A stretch of DNA of 28,649 bases from CAZPZZ01 sp964591245 (GCA_964591245.1 CAZPZZ010000043.1:1-28649), one strand, 5' to 3'; shown: positions 7,783 to 17,093, numbered from the stretch's first letter. The notes: generated by a model not told the origin, from the letters alone. A program made the numbers and translations.

Positions 7783-10452
7783 GTGTCTCCATCTTCGAAG
7801 AAATCATCAGCGGGTCGCGCTCCGACACCGGCCATGCGGCAGTATCTCGAGGCCAAGCGTCGCTATCGAGATGCGATCGTGTTCTTCCGGATGGGAGACT
7901 TTTACGAAATGTTCTATGAGGATGCCCTGAGCGCATCGAGGGCCCTCGACCTCACTCTAACATCACGTTCCAAGACGGCTGATGGTAACGCAATTCCGAT
8001 GTGCGGCGTGCCCCATCACGCGGCTGATACGTACCTCACGCGTCTCGTGCAAAAAGGGTTTCGGGTCGCGATCTGCGAGCAGGTCGAGGACCCGAAGAAG
8101 GCCAAGGGGATTGTCCGTCGTGAGGTCGTGCGGGTTGTGTCTCCCGGGACGTTTACGGATGCAGCTTATCTCGATGATCGGACTCCAGCGTTTCTCATGG
8201 GGGTCGTGGCTCAGGCAGCTCAGGGTGTGCGATTGCGCGCGGACGCAGAGCAGACCGTCTATGGCATGGCGTTGCTCGATGTTTCGACAGGCACGTTCGT
8301 GGCTACGGAATATCGCGGGAATATTGGTCGCCAGGCCCTAGTGGACGACATCGCGGTGTGTCGCCCAGCCGAAGTGGTCGTGCCAGAGGACGCAGATCTG
8401 GAGGCATTGTGGCCTGCAGAGCGCATGCCCGCAATTACTCGTGTCGAGACCTGGGCTTTCGATGTCGAACGGGCCCGGGAGATTCTCTCCGAGCAGCTTG
8501 GCACGTCCGGCGTGGCGGGCTTCGGCCTTGAGGATCGGAGGGCTGCGACAGCCGCCGCGGGGGCACTTGTTCATTACCTCCGGGGGAATCATCACGGGCA
8601 ACTTGCCCATGTCCGAAGTGTTGCGTTTCGGGAAACGACGGACGCGATGATTATCGACCCCGCTACCCTGCGACATCTGGAGATCGTTCGGTCGGGTGAA
8701 GGGCAGCGAGCGGGTTCGTTGCTCGACGAAATTGATTGCACGGTGACGGCTATGGGAAGCCGGTTGCTGCGCGACTGGTTGTTGCGTCCCCTGGTCAGTC
8801 TCGAGCGATTACACGATCGTCTGGACGCCGTGGAGGACCTGGCCTTTCAATCCGGCGAGCGCGGCAAGCTTCGCGAAACGTTGAAATCAGTTCACGACCT
8901 TGAGCGGCTGGTGGCGAGGGCGGCCATGGGCACGGCTGGCCCACGGGACTTAGTTGCCCTCCAGGCCTCGTTGGCTGCTGTACCCAGGGTTCGGGCTGTG
9001 CTCGGTCCGTTGAAGGCTCCGCTACTCACAAGTCTGGTCGCTGAGCTCGACGAGGTTCCGGATGTCCGTGATGCGATTGAGGGCACGCTCAGTGACTCTC
9101 CTCCCGCATTGGCCCGAGACGGTGGAGTTGTTCGAGAAGGGGTCGATGAGGCGCTTGACGAACTGCGCGCAATTAGCCGCGGAGGCAAAGAGCAGATCGC
9201 TGCCATGGAGGCTGCCGAGCGGGCCCGTACCGGAATCACTTCACTGAAGGTGCGATTTAATCGCGTATTTGGGTACTACATTGAAGTGTCCAGGCCGAAT
9301 CTGCATGCCGTGCCGGAGGACTATCACCGGAAGCAGACCGTGGCAGGGGGCGAGCGTTTCATTACTCCCGCACTGAAAGAGTACGAGCAGAAGGTCCTTG
9401 GCGCTGATGAGCGCATTGCGGAACGGGAAGTTGAACTCTTTGAGGCCCTCCGCACCCGTGTGGGTCAGTCAGCGCCGGAAATTCAAGATTCAGCCCGGGC
9501 TCTGGCCAATCTCGACGTGCTTGCGTGTCTTGCGGAGACCGCGGCACTCCGCGACTATACGAAACCGCATGTGCACGCAGGAAACGAGCTGCTGATCACG
9601 GAGGGGCGGCATCCGGTTGTTGAGCGACATGTTGGCCACACGTTCGTGCCTAACGATGTCAGGCTCAATGACTCGACACACCAGGTAATCATCCTCACGG
9701 GACCAAATATGGGCGGCAAGTCGACCTACCTCAGGCAAGCGGCCCTGGTTGTTGTGCTGGCGCAGATCGGTTCGTTTGTCCCAGCGGATCGAGCAAAACT
9801 TCCCATCGTCGATCGAATATTTGCAAGGGTTGGAGCGTCGGACAACATCGCCAAGGGCCAGTCCACCTTCATGGTGGAGATGCAGGAAACAGCGAATATT
9901 TTACATACGGCAACATCGAAGAGCCTCGTACTGCTCGACGAAATTGGGCGTGGTACCGCCACCTACGACGGTTTGAGTATCGCCTGGGCGGTGGCGGAGC
10001 ATCTCGCAACGGATGCTGATGCTCGACCGAAGACTCTTTTCGCCACCCACTATCACGAGTTGACGGACGTTGCAGACGCCTTGCCGGGTGTGGCGAACTA
10101 TCATCTCGTCGCCCGAGAGTGGGAGGACGAAATTCACTTTCTGCGTAAGGTCGAGCCGGGGCGTTCCGATCGGAGTTATGGGGTACAGGTCGCCCGATTG
10201 GCCGGGCTTCCGATGCGAACCGTCGAGCGAGCGAAAGAGATCCTCGCTGGGCTCGAACGAGACGAATTGGAACGTGGGGGGCGTCCAACTCAAACTGGTG
10301 CGGAGGTCGCAGGACAGACCCAATTGGGACTGTTCGCCGTGCCCGCCGCTGAGGCGGCCGTGGTGGCAAGGCTGCGCGAGATCGACCCTGATCAGATGAC
10401 CCCACTTTCTGCGCTTGAACTGCTCGCGGAACTGAAGCGAGACGCGGACTGA
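7783..10452 (+). CDS. mutS: DNA mismatch repair protein MutS
   Basis: MutS recognises mismatches and starts methyl-independent or -directed mismatch repair. The protein is full length at 889 residues. It has the mismatch-binding Phe-x-Glu motif (F40, E42 in FFRMGDFYEMF), the connector and lever/clamp regions, Walker A GPNMGGKST (residues 640-648), Walker B LVLLDEIGRGT (D719, E720) and the ATHYHEL segment. The start is a GTG at 7783-7785. It lacks a good Shine-Dalgarno, but the 17 residues before MRQYLEAKRRYRD are a normal MutS N-terminal tail. A strong promoter lies about 150 bases upstream. The flavoprotein gene downstream begins after 22 bases, so the two probably share a transcript. No mutL is visible here. 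Confidence 0.97.
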   Translation: MSPSSKKSSAGRAPTPAMRQYLEAKRRYRDAIVFFRMGDFYEMFYEDALSASRALDLTLTSRSKTADGNAIPMCGVPHHAADTYLTRLVQKGFRVAICEQVEDPKKAKGIVRREVVRVVSPGTFTDAAYLDDRTPAFLMGVVAQAAQGVRLRADAEQTVYGMALLDVSTGTFVATEYRGNIGRQALVDDIAVCRPAEVVVPEDADLEALWPAERMPAITRVETWAFDVERAREILSEQLGTSGVAGFGLEDRRAATAAAGALVHYLRGNHHGQLAHVRSVAFRETTDAMIIDPATLRHLEIVRSGEGQRAGSLLDEIDCTVTAMGSRLLRDWLLRPLVSLERLHDRLDAVEDLAFQSGERGKLRETLKSVHDLERLVARAAMGTAGPRDLVALQASLAAVPRVRAVLGPLKAPLLTSLVAELDEVPDVRDAIEGTLSDSPPALARDGGVVREGVDEALDELRAISRGGKEQIAAMEAAERARTGITSLKVRFNRVFGYYIEVSRPNLHAVPEDYHRKQTVAGGERFITPALKEYEQKVLGADERIAEREVELFEALRTRVGQSAPEIQDSARALANLDVLACLAETAALRDYTKPHVHAGNELLITEGRHPVVERHVGHTFVPNDVRLNDSTHQVIILTGPNMGGKSTYLRQAALVVVLAQIGSFVPADRAKLPIVDRIFARVGASDNIAKGQSTFMVEMQETANILHTATSKSLVLLDEIGRGTATYDGLSIAWAVAEHLATDADARPKTLFATHYHELTDVADALPGVANYHLVAREWEDEIHFLRKVEPGRSDRSYGVQVARLAGLPMRTVERAKEILAGLERDELERGGRPTQTGAEVAGQTQLGLFAVPAAEAAVVARLREIDPDQMTPLSALELLAELKRDAD

Positions 10453-10474
10453 CGGTATGTAGGAGGCGTCCAGA

Positions 10475-11950
10475 TTGCCAGCGCGGATCGGCATTGTCGG
10501 AGGAGGATTCAGCGGATTGCTGAGTGCCTATCTATTGGAACGACTCGGGTCCGGCCAGCTTGAAATTGTCCTCTTTGAAGAGGCTGCCCGGATTGGGGGG
10601 CGAGTTCGGAGCGGTCGCCTCCCGCACGGTGGCGGGGGCTACGAGGCCGGCGTGGCCGAGTTTTATGACATTGCGGGCAATGCGCAGCTTCGAAATCTGA
10701 TCGACCACTTGGGGCTCGAGACGCGTCCGTTGTCGGGGACACCGTATTTTTCGGTTGACGATCAGGTATTGGCGGACGAACGGGCTCTGACCCGGTGGCT
10801 GGGCCGTCGAAGTATGGAGCGGCTCCGCTGGTTTTGGGACCAGGGCACAAGGTTACGTTCTCCCGCGCAATACGCGATGGCCGGTCGAGAGCAAGATAAC
10901 GCGCACCCCTGGTTGCGGCGATCGTTCGAGGACGTACTATCTGAAATCGATGATGCCCCGGCGGAATGGTTCACGGCGATGCAGTGCCATAGTGATCTCG
11001 CGACAGAACCCGCGCATACGAACGGATTGTTCGGCATGGACAATTTGCTCATCGATCATCCCGGCTACTGCTCGATGTATACCCTCACGGATGGGAATGA
11101 GGGATTGATACGGGCCCTGGCTGAACGGGTGAATGCGCGGGTGTATCACGACACTCCGGTGAAAGCGGTCCACGCGCATGAGACACGTGGTCTTGTTGTC
11201 GAAGTGGCGCGGGACGCGGTACGTGAACGCTTCGAGGTGGATGCGCTGATCGTGACCCTTCCTCCATCAGGGCTTCAAGCGATTCAGTGGTATGACGAAG
11301 AGTTGTCTGGAACGGTGGCTGGGCACGTTCGTCATCATGACCACGGGACGAGCTACTTGCGCGTGACGCTCCTGTTTCGACAACGATTTTGGCGAGACGT
11401 CTTCCCAGAAGATTATTTTGTGAGCGACGCGTTTGGTGGTGTCACCGTGTATGACCAATCGCCAGACGACGGGAGCGCCGGCTGCGGTGTGCAGAGCTGG
11501 CTGCTCGCCGGCGCAGATGCCGCGGAACAGATGTTACGCCCAGATCAAGAGGTCATCGCCGCGGTGATGGGAGCGATGCCTGCCGCGATCAGGGCGCCAG
11601 CAAACGCGTTGTTGCATGGTCGTGTGGACCGATGGACGGGTGTCGCCGGCGTCTCTGCGTTGCCAGGGGGCGTTCCTCTTCGTCCGCTCACCGAACGGCA
11701 TTCCCCGGACGCCCGATGGCCGCAGTTGCAATTTGTTGGTGATTATCTCTACGACAGTACGGTGTGCGGTGCGCTTGATGCGGTGCTCTATTCGGTGTTC
11801 GCCGTAGCCGACCACTTGGGTGTTCCAGCCGGGAACGGGGCGACGGGTTTTGCCGACCTGGTTCGCGCTCCGGCGTCGTCAGCGGTTGCGAGGGCTCCCT
11901 CCGGCGCTATGGCCCCATTTTTTCTGGATCCCCACGCGGTTCCTCGATAA
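10475..11950 (+). CDS. FAD-dependent amine-oxidase-like oxidoreductase
   Basis: This is a predicted flavoenzyme of 491 residues. The N-terminal dinucleotide-binding motif is RIGIVGGGFSGLLSAYLLE, followed by the acidic ribose-binding segment VLFEE and the IGGRVRSG motif of the flavin amine oxidase/phytoene desaturase superfamily. The C-terminal FAD motif appears as FVGDYLYDSTVCGALDAVLYS. The start is TTG at 10475, supported by AGGAGG ten bases upstream. The substrate cannot be read from the sequence. Monoamine/polyamine oxidase-like and desaturase-like activities are both possible. It follows mutS by 22 bases. Its 3' end overlaps the convergent agmatine deiminase gene by 44 bases, so mutual transcript interference is possible. 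Confidence 0.82.
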   Translation: MPARIGIVGGGFSGLLSAYLLERLGSGQLEIVLFEEAARIGGRVRSGRLPHGGGGYEAGVAEFYDIAGNAQLRNLIDHLGLETRPLSGTPYFSVDDQVLADERALTRWLGRRSMERLRWFWDQGTRLRSPAQYAMAGREQDNAHPWLRRSFEDVLSEIDDAPAEWFTAMQCHSDLATEPAHTNGLFGMDNLLIDHPGYCSMYTLTDGNEGLIRALAERVNARVYHDTPVKAVHAHETRGLVVEVARDAVRERFEVDALIVTLPPSGLQAIQWYDEELSGTVAGHVRHHDHGTSYLRVTLLFRQRFWRDVFPEDYFVSDAFGGVTVYDQSPDDGSAGCGVQSWLLAGADAAEQMLRPDQEVIAAVMGAMPAAIRAPANALLHGRVDRWTGVAGVSALPGGVPLRPLTERHSPDARWPQLQFVGDYLYDSTVCGALDAVLYSVFAVADHLGVPAGNGATGFADLVRAPASSAVARAPSGAMAPFFLDPHAVPR

Positions 11951-13037
11951 CGGGCGTCGCGGGTTCCTGTAGGGTCAGGCAGTGCAAGGTGCCTAGGCCT
12001 AGCACGAGATCGACCGCGTGAATGCCAATCACGTTTCGATCTGGGAAGAGTTCGCCGAGTTGCCCAAGCGCGATCCGGTCGGCAGGATCATTGAAAGTGG
12101 GTACGATGACCAACCCGTTCGCGACATAAAAATTCAGGTAACTCGCGGGGAGTCGCTGGCCTCCAAACCGGAGCGGCCTTGGCATGGGAATCGGAACGAC
12201 GGTCAGGCGACTGCCGTCGATGCGTGTTTCTTCGAGCCGCGCAACGTTATCTCGAAGCGGAGCATAGTTGGCGTCGGACAGGTCGGATTCCACAGCGGCG
12301 ACAACAACGTTCGGGGAGACGAAGCGTGCAATGTCGTCCACATGCCCATTGGTGTCGTCACCAGCAATACCGCGACCGAGCCAGATGACGCTCGACACGC
12401 CGAGATACTCTCGCAGTGCAGTTTCAATACCGGCGCGTCCGAGACCTGGGTTGCGTGGCTGCGTGTGGGCATCAAGAAGACATTGCTCGGTGGCCAGCGC
12501 GACTCCCTCCCCGTTGAAATCGACTGCGCCACCCTCGAGGACGATTGGCCGTCGTGTGGATCGGTCCTGAGGAATCACGCGCCGGTATCCGCGTATGTCC
12601 GCAAGCCGGCTCGGCAGTTCGTTGTCAAGGGTCCAGTCGGAGTACTTCGCCCATGCATTGAACAGCCAATCGACGACCACGAGTTCCTGCGCACTGGCGG
12701 TCCCAGGCCGGTATTGCACGAACGTACCGCCAGAGTCTCGAAACCAGGAGCGGTTCGTCGGAACACGATGGGTGGTGATTCGAGCCAGATCGACACCTGC
12801 GGCCGTCAGGCGGTGTCGTGCCTGCCGTTCGGCAGTTGCGGAAGAAAATACGATCTCGACGTGTTCTGCGGTCGCAAGCTGGCGCACGATGTCGACATAG
12901 CACCACTGCACGGCTTCGAGCTTTCCCGGCCAATCCGTGGGGTTGTGCGGCCACCCGATCCAGGTAGCCCTATGTTGCGCCCATTCGGCCGGCATGACGT
13001 ACTGGTGTTCGCCGGAGAGACCGGGGTGTGACGGCAT
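11907..13037 (-). CDS. aguA: Agmatine deiminase
   Basis: The enzyme hydrolyses agmatine to N-carbamoylputrescine and ammonia. It belongs to the peptidyl-arginine-deiminase-like family. Visible landmarks are MPAEWAQHRATWIGWP near the N-terminus, WFRDSGGTFV, DDTNGHVDDIARF with the catalytic His-Asp region, and GTLHCLTLQEP containing the nucleophilic Cys (about residue 353). I chose the ATG at 13035-13037 because it puts MPAEW at the usual distance from the start. A TTG at 13068-13070, directly abutting the amidase stop, would add 11 residues. The gene directly follows N-carbamoylputrescine amidase, and together they turn agmatine into putrescine. Its last 44 bases overlap the convergent flavoprotein gene. 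Confidence 0.94.
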   Translation of the reverse strand: MPSHPGLSGEHQYVMPAEWAQHRATWIGWPHNPTDWPGKLEAVQWCYVDIVRQLATAEHVEIVFSSATAERQARHRLTAAGVDLARITTHRVPTNRSWFRDSGGTFVQYRPGTASAQELVVVDWLFNAWAKYSDWTLDNELPSRLADIRGYRRVIPQDRSTRRPIVLEGGAVDFNGEGVALATEQCLLDAHTQPRNPGLGRAGIETALREYLGVSSVIWLGRGIAGDDTNGHVDDIARFVSPNVVVAAVESDLSDANYAPLRDNVARLEETRIDGSRLTVVPIPMPRPLRFGGQRLPASYLNFYVANGLVIVPTFNDPADRIALGQLGELFPDRNVIGIHAVDLVLGLGTLHCLTLQEPATPVIEEPRGDPEKMGP

Positions 13038-13070
13038 GTTCTTTAGAAGAAGGACGGTCGGACGGCCCAA

Positions 13071-13979
13071 TCACCCGCGTGTATGGCTGGGTTTGTCTGA
13101 CGGCGCGTCGAGCAATCGAGCGGAGAGTCCCTGGTAGCTCTCGATGCGCCGGTCTCGGAGAAAGGGCCAGCCACGACGTTGCTCCTCGATGTGCCGAAGA
13201 TCGCACGGAGCCAGAATGACGTCAGCGCGGTCAACGGGACCAGCGGCGAGCACTCGCCCGCCCGGATCGCAGGCGAACGACTGTCCCCAGAAGTCGAGTC
13301 CGCCGTCTTGCGGGCCCTCGTGCCCAACACGGTTAACGGCGGCAACAAATACCCCGTTCGCGATCGCATGCGCGCGCTGCACAGTGCGCCAGGCATCAAC
13401 TTGTGCGTCCCCTTCGGCCTCGCGTTCGGCTGGATGCCACCCGATTGCCGTTGGATAGAGCAGTATCTCTGCCCCGGCGAGCGCAGACAGGCGCGCGGCT
13501 TCTGGAAACCACTGGTCCCAGCAGATCAAGGGCGCGATACGTGCAAATTGCGTGTCGAAGACTGGGTAGCCCAGGTCGCCGGGGGTAAAGTAGAACTTTT
13601 CGAAATATAGGGGATCGTCGGGGACATGAGTCTTGCGATAACGTCCGAGTAGACGGCCGTCAGCATCAAGAACTGCCACGCTATTGTGGTAGATGCCCGC
13701 TGCTCGTCGCTCAAAGATGGGGACGATCAGCGCGACGCCAAGTTCTTTGGCTATGCCGGAGAATCTGGCCGTCGTAGGCCCCGGGATCGACTCGGCCAGA
13801 TCAAAGTTTTCTGTATCCTCAGCCTGGCAGAAATAGCGCGTCGCAAAGAGCTCTGGAAGACAGATGATCTGAGCGCCGCGCGTAGCGGCCTGCTTCACCA
13901 GCGTGACAGCGGTCTCAAGGTTGGCCGCCACGGGCTCGTCGCAGGACATCTGCACGAGGCCGAGCGTGACGATGCTCAA
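13071..13979 (-). CDS. aguB: N-carbamoylputrescine amidase (nitrilase superfamily)
   Basis: The enzyme hydrolyses N-carbamoylputrescine to putrescine, CO2 and ammonia. The carbon-nitrogen hydrolase triad is intact: Glu43 in CLPELF, Lys116 in RYRKTHVPDD and Cys153 in LICWDQWFPE. The segments ELFATRYFCQ and FYFTPGDLGYPVFDT, and the ending QRRGWPFLRDRRIESY, are typical of the AguB branch. The 302-residue length fits. The start is a TTG at 13977-13979, eight bases after the stop of the TPR gene, and it is needed to include the first beta strand (VTLGLVQMSC). agmatine deiminase follows immediately. No arginine decarboxylase is visible in the window, so the agmatine source is elsewhere or external. 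Confidence 0.95.
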   Translation of the reverse strand: MSIVTLGLVQMSCDEPVAANLETAVTLVKQAATRGAQIICLPELFATRYFCQAEDTENFDLAESIPGPTTARFSGIAKELGVALIVPIFERRAAGIYHNSVAVLDADGRLLGRYRKTHVPDDPLYFEKFYFTPGDLGYPVFDTQFARIAPLICWDQWFPEAARLSALAGAEILLYPTAIGWHPAEREAEGDAQVDAWRTVQRAHAIANGVFVAAVNRVGHEGPQDGGLDFWGQSFACDPGGRVLAAGPVDRADVILAPCDLRHIEEQRRGWPFLRDRRIESYQGLSARLLDAPSDKPSHTRG

Positions 13980-13987
13980 GGGGCAGC

Positions 13988-14785
13988 CTAGCCTTCGCTC
14001 AGAAGGACCCCGAGTTCCTGCGTGGCGTTTTCCGTGTAAATGGAGGTCGGAAATTCGTCGAGTACGCGCTGCAGAGTTGCACGGGCGTCACCAGCACGGC
14101 CGGCCGCGGCATAGGCTCTGGCGAGGCTCATCAAAACGCCATCGATGGGGAGTTCTGCCTCTCCTTCCTGGATGCTGGACTGTTCCAGAAGCGAGATTGC
14201 CTCGTCATGCGCGCCTAACAATATCTGCGTATTCGCGAGCCCGAGCGCGGCCATACGGCTGTAGACTCCCGTTCCGTCGCGAGCAATGACCTGTTCGTAC
14301 TGTTCGGCAGCCTCGTCGTAGCGGTTGAGCGCGGCCAGTGTGGCTGCGGCGCGGTAGCGGGCAGTAATCCCGGCCTGGGTGCTCGGGTAGGCATCGGCGG
14401 CTTCGAGGAGTCCTGGAAGTGCTGCCGTCAACTTTGCCCCGACAGACGGATACGAGCCCGGTGGTTGCACGAACTCGGCTGGTGGTGGCGGCGGCTCCGT
14501 AACCGCGTCGTCTGCAGCGTCTAATGGGGGCGCTGGCGGTGGGGGGGCAGGCGCGGGAATTACCGGGGCATCGGCTAAGACCAGTGCCTCGGCGAGTAGT
14601 GTGCCGGCCCGGGACGCCGTTCGCTCGGTCCACCACGTGTAGCCTCCGTACGCCAGAACTGTACCAACGACCAGCGCGAGACCCAGCGCCAGGCCAGTAC
14701 TCCACTCGGAGAAATAGACCTGCAACTGCGCGATCGCGATCGCCAATGGGTTTTCCTTCAGATGGTGCCGTTCACTCCGCCTCAT
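13988..14785 (-). CDS. Membrane-anchored tetratricopeptide-repeat protein
   Basis: This 265-residue protein has a short charged N-terminus and one membrane helix at about residues 29-51. A Pro/Ala-rich linker follows (about 76-110), then TPR-like helices from about 115 to the end: RYRAAATLAALNRYDEAAEQYEQVI, GLANTQILLGAHDEAISLLEQ, and SLARAYAAAGRAGDARATLQRVLDEFP. This is the layout of YfgM-like proteins, inner-membrane anchors with a periplasmic TPR domain that take part in protein handling, but I cannot assign a partner. The ATG at 14783-14785 is the start. aguB begins eight bases after its stop, so the genes are co-transcribed. The functional link to polyamine synthesis is unclear and may only be positional. 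Confidence 0.8.
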   Translation of the reverse strand: MRRSERHHLKENPLAIAIAQLQVYFSEWSTGLALGLALVVGTVLAYGGYTWWTERTASRAGTLLAEALVLADAPVIPAPAPPPPAPPLDAADDAVTEPPPPPAEFVQPPGSYPSVGAKLTAALPGLLEAADAYPSTQAGITARYRAAATLAALNRYDEAAEQYEQVIARDGTGVYSRMAALGLANTQILLGAHDEAISLLEQSSIQEGEAELPIDGVLMSLARAYAAAGRAGDARATLQRVLDEFPTSIYTENATQELGVLLSEG

Positions 14786-14955
14786 GGAATTTATCTCGTC
14801 GTTTTTCTGTTACGTAATCAGCCTGTCAGTGACGTCAGTGTACCAGAGACTGGCACAGTGACGGGAGCGGCTGGTGGATATACGCTGGAAATGCCTTCCC
14901 TGGCCACCGAGACTCGACAGCGGCCAGCCTCCCAAGCAGAGCACGGTGAAACGAA

Positions 14956-15032
14956 TGGCGCGCGTGCCAGGATTCGAACCTGGGGCCTACCGCTTAGGAG
15001 GCGGTCGCTCTATCCAGCTGAGCTACACGCGC
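14956..15032 (-). tRNA. tRNA-Arg (anticodon CCU)
   Basis: The minus strand gives a complete cloverleaf of 77 bases, including an encoded 3' CCA. The acceptor stem is GCGCGTG/CACGCGC with discriminator G. The D-arm is GCTCAGCTGGATAGAGC, the anticodon stem ACCGC/GCGGT with loop CTCCTAA (anticodon CCT), and the T-arm contains GGTTCGAATCC. It reads AGG codons. It lies 170 bases upstream of, and in the same direction as, the TPR-aguB-aguA genes. Confidence 0.97.
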
Positions 15033-15317
15033 GTTGAACGGTGCGTGTCAGTGTAACAGAGGGGTTCGCTGGTCGCGGGGATTCGATCTCGTTGCGCGTC
15101 CTTTAGGGGTGGCGGAAGGCCAACGACGAGCAAGGGGCCGTGGTCCTGTGGCGAGAGTGACTGTGCCTGACGACTGCCGTGTTGGCATGGTGGGTGCGGT
15201 TTGCCGTGGGACGTGGGAACCGCAGTCTCGTGTATTATCGGCGCGCGGCAGCTACCACCCGGCGGCGTTGTCTCGGGGGGGGGTGCCGATGCGTGTCCTT
15301 AGCTGCGGAGTTTCTCG
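15033..15317. other. Spacer between tRNA-Arg and acyl-CoA dehydrogenase
   Basis: These 285 bases separate divergent genes. On the plus strand a TATTAT at 15233-15238 could be a -10 box for the dehydrogenase, but no good -35 accompanies it. The open frames here look like non-coding Gly/Arg/Cys-rich translation. I see nothing else supported. Confidence 0.35.
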
Positions 15318-17093
15318 ATGGCTGTTTCATTTTCAGCATGTTCGCGAGGCGCTGGCTTTCTTCTCGCTCACATCGCACCCGAAGATATTGTCTGCCCAGA
15401 GGATATGGGCGAAGACGAGCGACTCCTGATGCGATCGATCAAGGAGTTCGCCGAGCAAGAGGTTTCGCCCGTTGCCGACCAGGTCGACCAGCGAAACATT
15501 GACGTCATCCGGCCGCTATTCAAGAAAGCAGCCGACTTGGGCATTTTCATGGCGGAGGTGCCAGAGGAGCACGGAGGACTTGAGCTGAACCTCCTGGCGA
15601 TTGCCGGTATGAGTGAATGCCGCTCCTACTTGGGTGGGTTGTCGTCGGTGGTGTTCGCCCACCAGGGTATTGGTACTTTGCCGCTGATCAACTTCGGGAC
15701 CCCGGCCCAGATCGACCAGTATCTCCACCGGTGTATGTCTGGCGACCTCATGGCGGCGTTCGCGCTCACTGAGGCAGAATCCGGTTCGGACGCGATGAAC
15801 ATCCGTACGACTGCCGTTCTGAATGCGGAGGGAACCCACTATATCGTCAATGGATCGAAACAGTGGATCACGAATGCTGGGTGGGCGGATCTATTCATCT
15901 TGTTTGCCAAGGTCGACGCGACGCATTTCACCGCGTTCCTTCTTGAACGGGAGACTCCCGGGTTGACGGTAGGCGGTCACGAGCGCTTGCTCGGTTTGCA
16001 GGGATCGTCGGTGTGCGCGTTGCAGTTCACGGACGTTGCGATTCCAATCGAGAACGTGCTTGGTGAGGTTGGCAAAGGGCACAAGGTTGCGCTTTGCACT
16101 CTTAATCTGGGGCGGCTGAAGATGGCCGCGAATTGCGCTGGCACGGCAAAAAAGATCCTCGCCGAGACGACAGCCTATGCCTGTGAGCGACGACAGTTCG
16201 GACAACCGATCGCTGCATTCGGGTTAATCCAGCGAAAATTGGCAGAGATGGCGGCTCGTGCCTACGGCATCGAGTCGGTCGCCTATCGAACGGCAGGCCT
16301 GGCCTACGCCGAGATCGTGGCGTCGGGCCCGGAAGAGACTGGTTCTCTTGATCGCAAGCTGGCACTGCTTACAGAGTTTTCGATGGAGTGTGCCATAGCG
16401 AAAGTGATCGGCTCTGAGACCTATCACGGCCTTGCCGACGAGGCCGTGCAGGTGTTTGGTGGGAACGGGTATAGCGAGGAGTATCCTGCCGCTCGATGGT
16501 ATCGGGACTCTCGCATCAGCCGGATCTATGAAGGCACCAGCGAGATCTGCCGTTTGAGCATCGCCAAGACGCTCCTGAAGCGGTCTCATCGAGGCGAGTT
16601 GCCACTACGCGCGGCGGTGGCTGCAGTGGGAGCACCCGATTCCCACGTGTTTGACGCAAGCCTGGAATCACTAAAGCGTCAGGTCAATGGATTCAAGCAG
16701 CTGTTCCTCTTCACGCTGGGACAAATCTGGGACCGTGTCGACGACGCCCAACTTCTAGGCCCTGGCAATCAGCAGTATCTCGGCAGCCTCGCCGACATCG
16801 CGATAGAGACCTATCTTGCTGAGAGTAGCATCCTGCGTGTGTTGAAGATCCAGACTACCACTCCGGAGGCCGATATTGCGTTGCCGGCAACGCTCGCACG
16901 CCTTCTTTTTTACCGGGCGGCTGATCGTATTCGTCAGGAAGTGACTGAAGTACTCACGGCGCTCCTTGATCGTTCGGAAGCGGCCGCGGCCCTCTCGCGG
17001 GCGAATGAATGGCTCCCAGTTCCCGAGGGATTGATCGCGACACGGACCCATGCGGCCGAGATGCTCGTGGCCCGCGGTGGTCGAGTGACGTAA
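15318..17093 (+). CDS. Acyl-CoA dehydrogenase, long FadE/VLCAD-like form
   Basis: The enzyme should catalyse FAD-dependent alpha,beta-desaturation of acyl-CoA, with electrons going to ETF. The protein is 591 residues, longer than the usual 380 or so. It has an N-terminal lead-in (FLLAHIAPEDIVCPEDMGEDE) that resembles Bacillus FadE, a central beta domain (AFALTEAESGSDAMNIRTTA, VNGSKQWITNAGWADLF), the C-terminal helical domain (ACERRQFGQPIAAFGLIQ, VFGGNGYSEEYPAARWYRDSR) and the catalytic-Glu motif IYEGTSEICR. A further C-terminal helical extension of about 160 residues follows, as in VLCAD. The ATG at 15318 is preceded by GGAG at a spacing of seven. No etf, hydratase or thiolase gene lies next to it. 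Confidence 0.93.
   Translation: MAVSFSACSRGAGFLLAHIAPEDIVCPEDMGEDERLLMRSIKEFAEQEVSPVADQVDQRNIDVIRPLFKKAADLGIFMAEVPEEHGGLELNLLAIAGMSECRSYLGGLSSVVFAHQGIGTLPLINFGTPAQIDQYLHRCMSGDLMAAFALTEAESGSDAMNIRTTAVLNAEGTHYIVNGSKQWITNAGWADLFILFAKVDATHFTAFLLERETPGLTVGGHERLLGLQGSSVCALQFTDVAIPIENVLGEVGKGHKVALCTLNLGRLKMAANCAGTAKKILAETTAYACERRQFGQPIAAFGLIQRKLAEMAARAYGIESVAYRTAGLAYAEIVASGPEETGSLDRKLALLTEFSMECAIAKVIGSETYHGLADEAVQVFGGNGYSEEYPAARWYRDSRISRIYEGTSEICRLSIAKTLLKRSHRGELPLRAAVAAVGAPDSHVFDASLESLKRQVNGFKQLFLFTLGQIWDRVDDAQLLGPGNQQYLGSLADIAIETYLAESSILRVLKIQTTTPEADIALPATLARLLFYRAADRIRQEVTEVLTALLDRSEAAAALSRANEWLPVPEGLIATRTHAAEMLVARGGRVT

Noticed and set aside
9869..10494. Minus-strand frames opposite the mutS 3' end
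   Set aside because: They are antisense to conserved MutS ATPase motifs and have no independent support.
12018..13031. 337-residue plus-strand open frame opposite aguA
   Set aside because: It lies over the well-supported agmatine deiminase. Its translation has no recognisable domain and has the biased composition of an antisense shadow.
15034..15502. Small plus-strand frames upstream of the acyl-CoA dehydrogenase
   Set aside because: No domain and no ribosome-binding site, and they overlap the dehydrogenase start in other frames.
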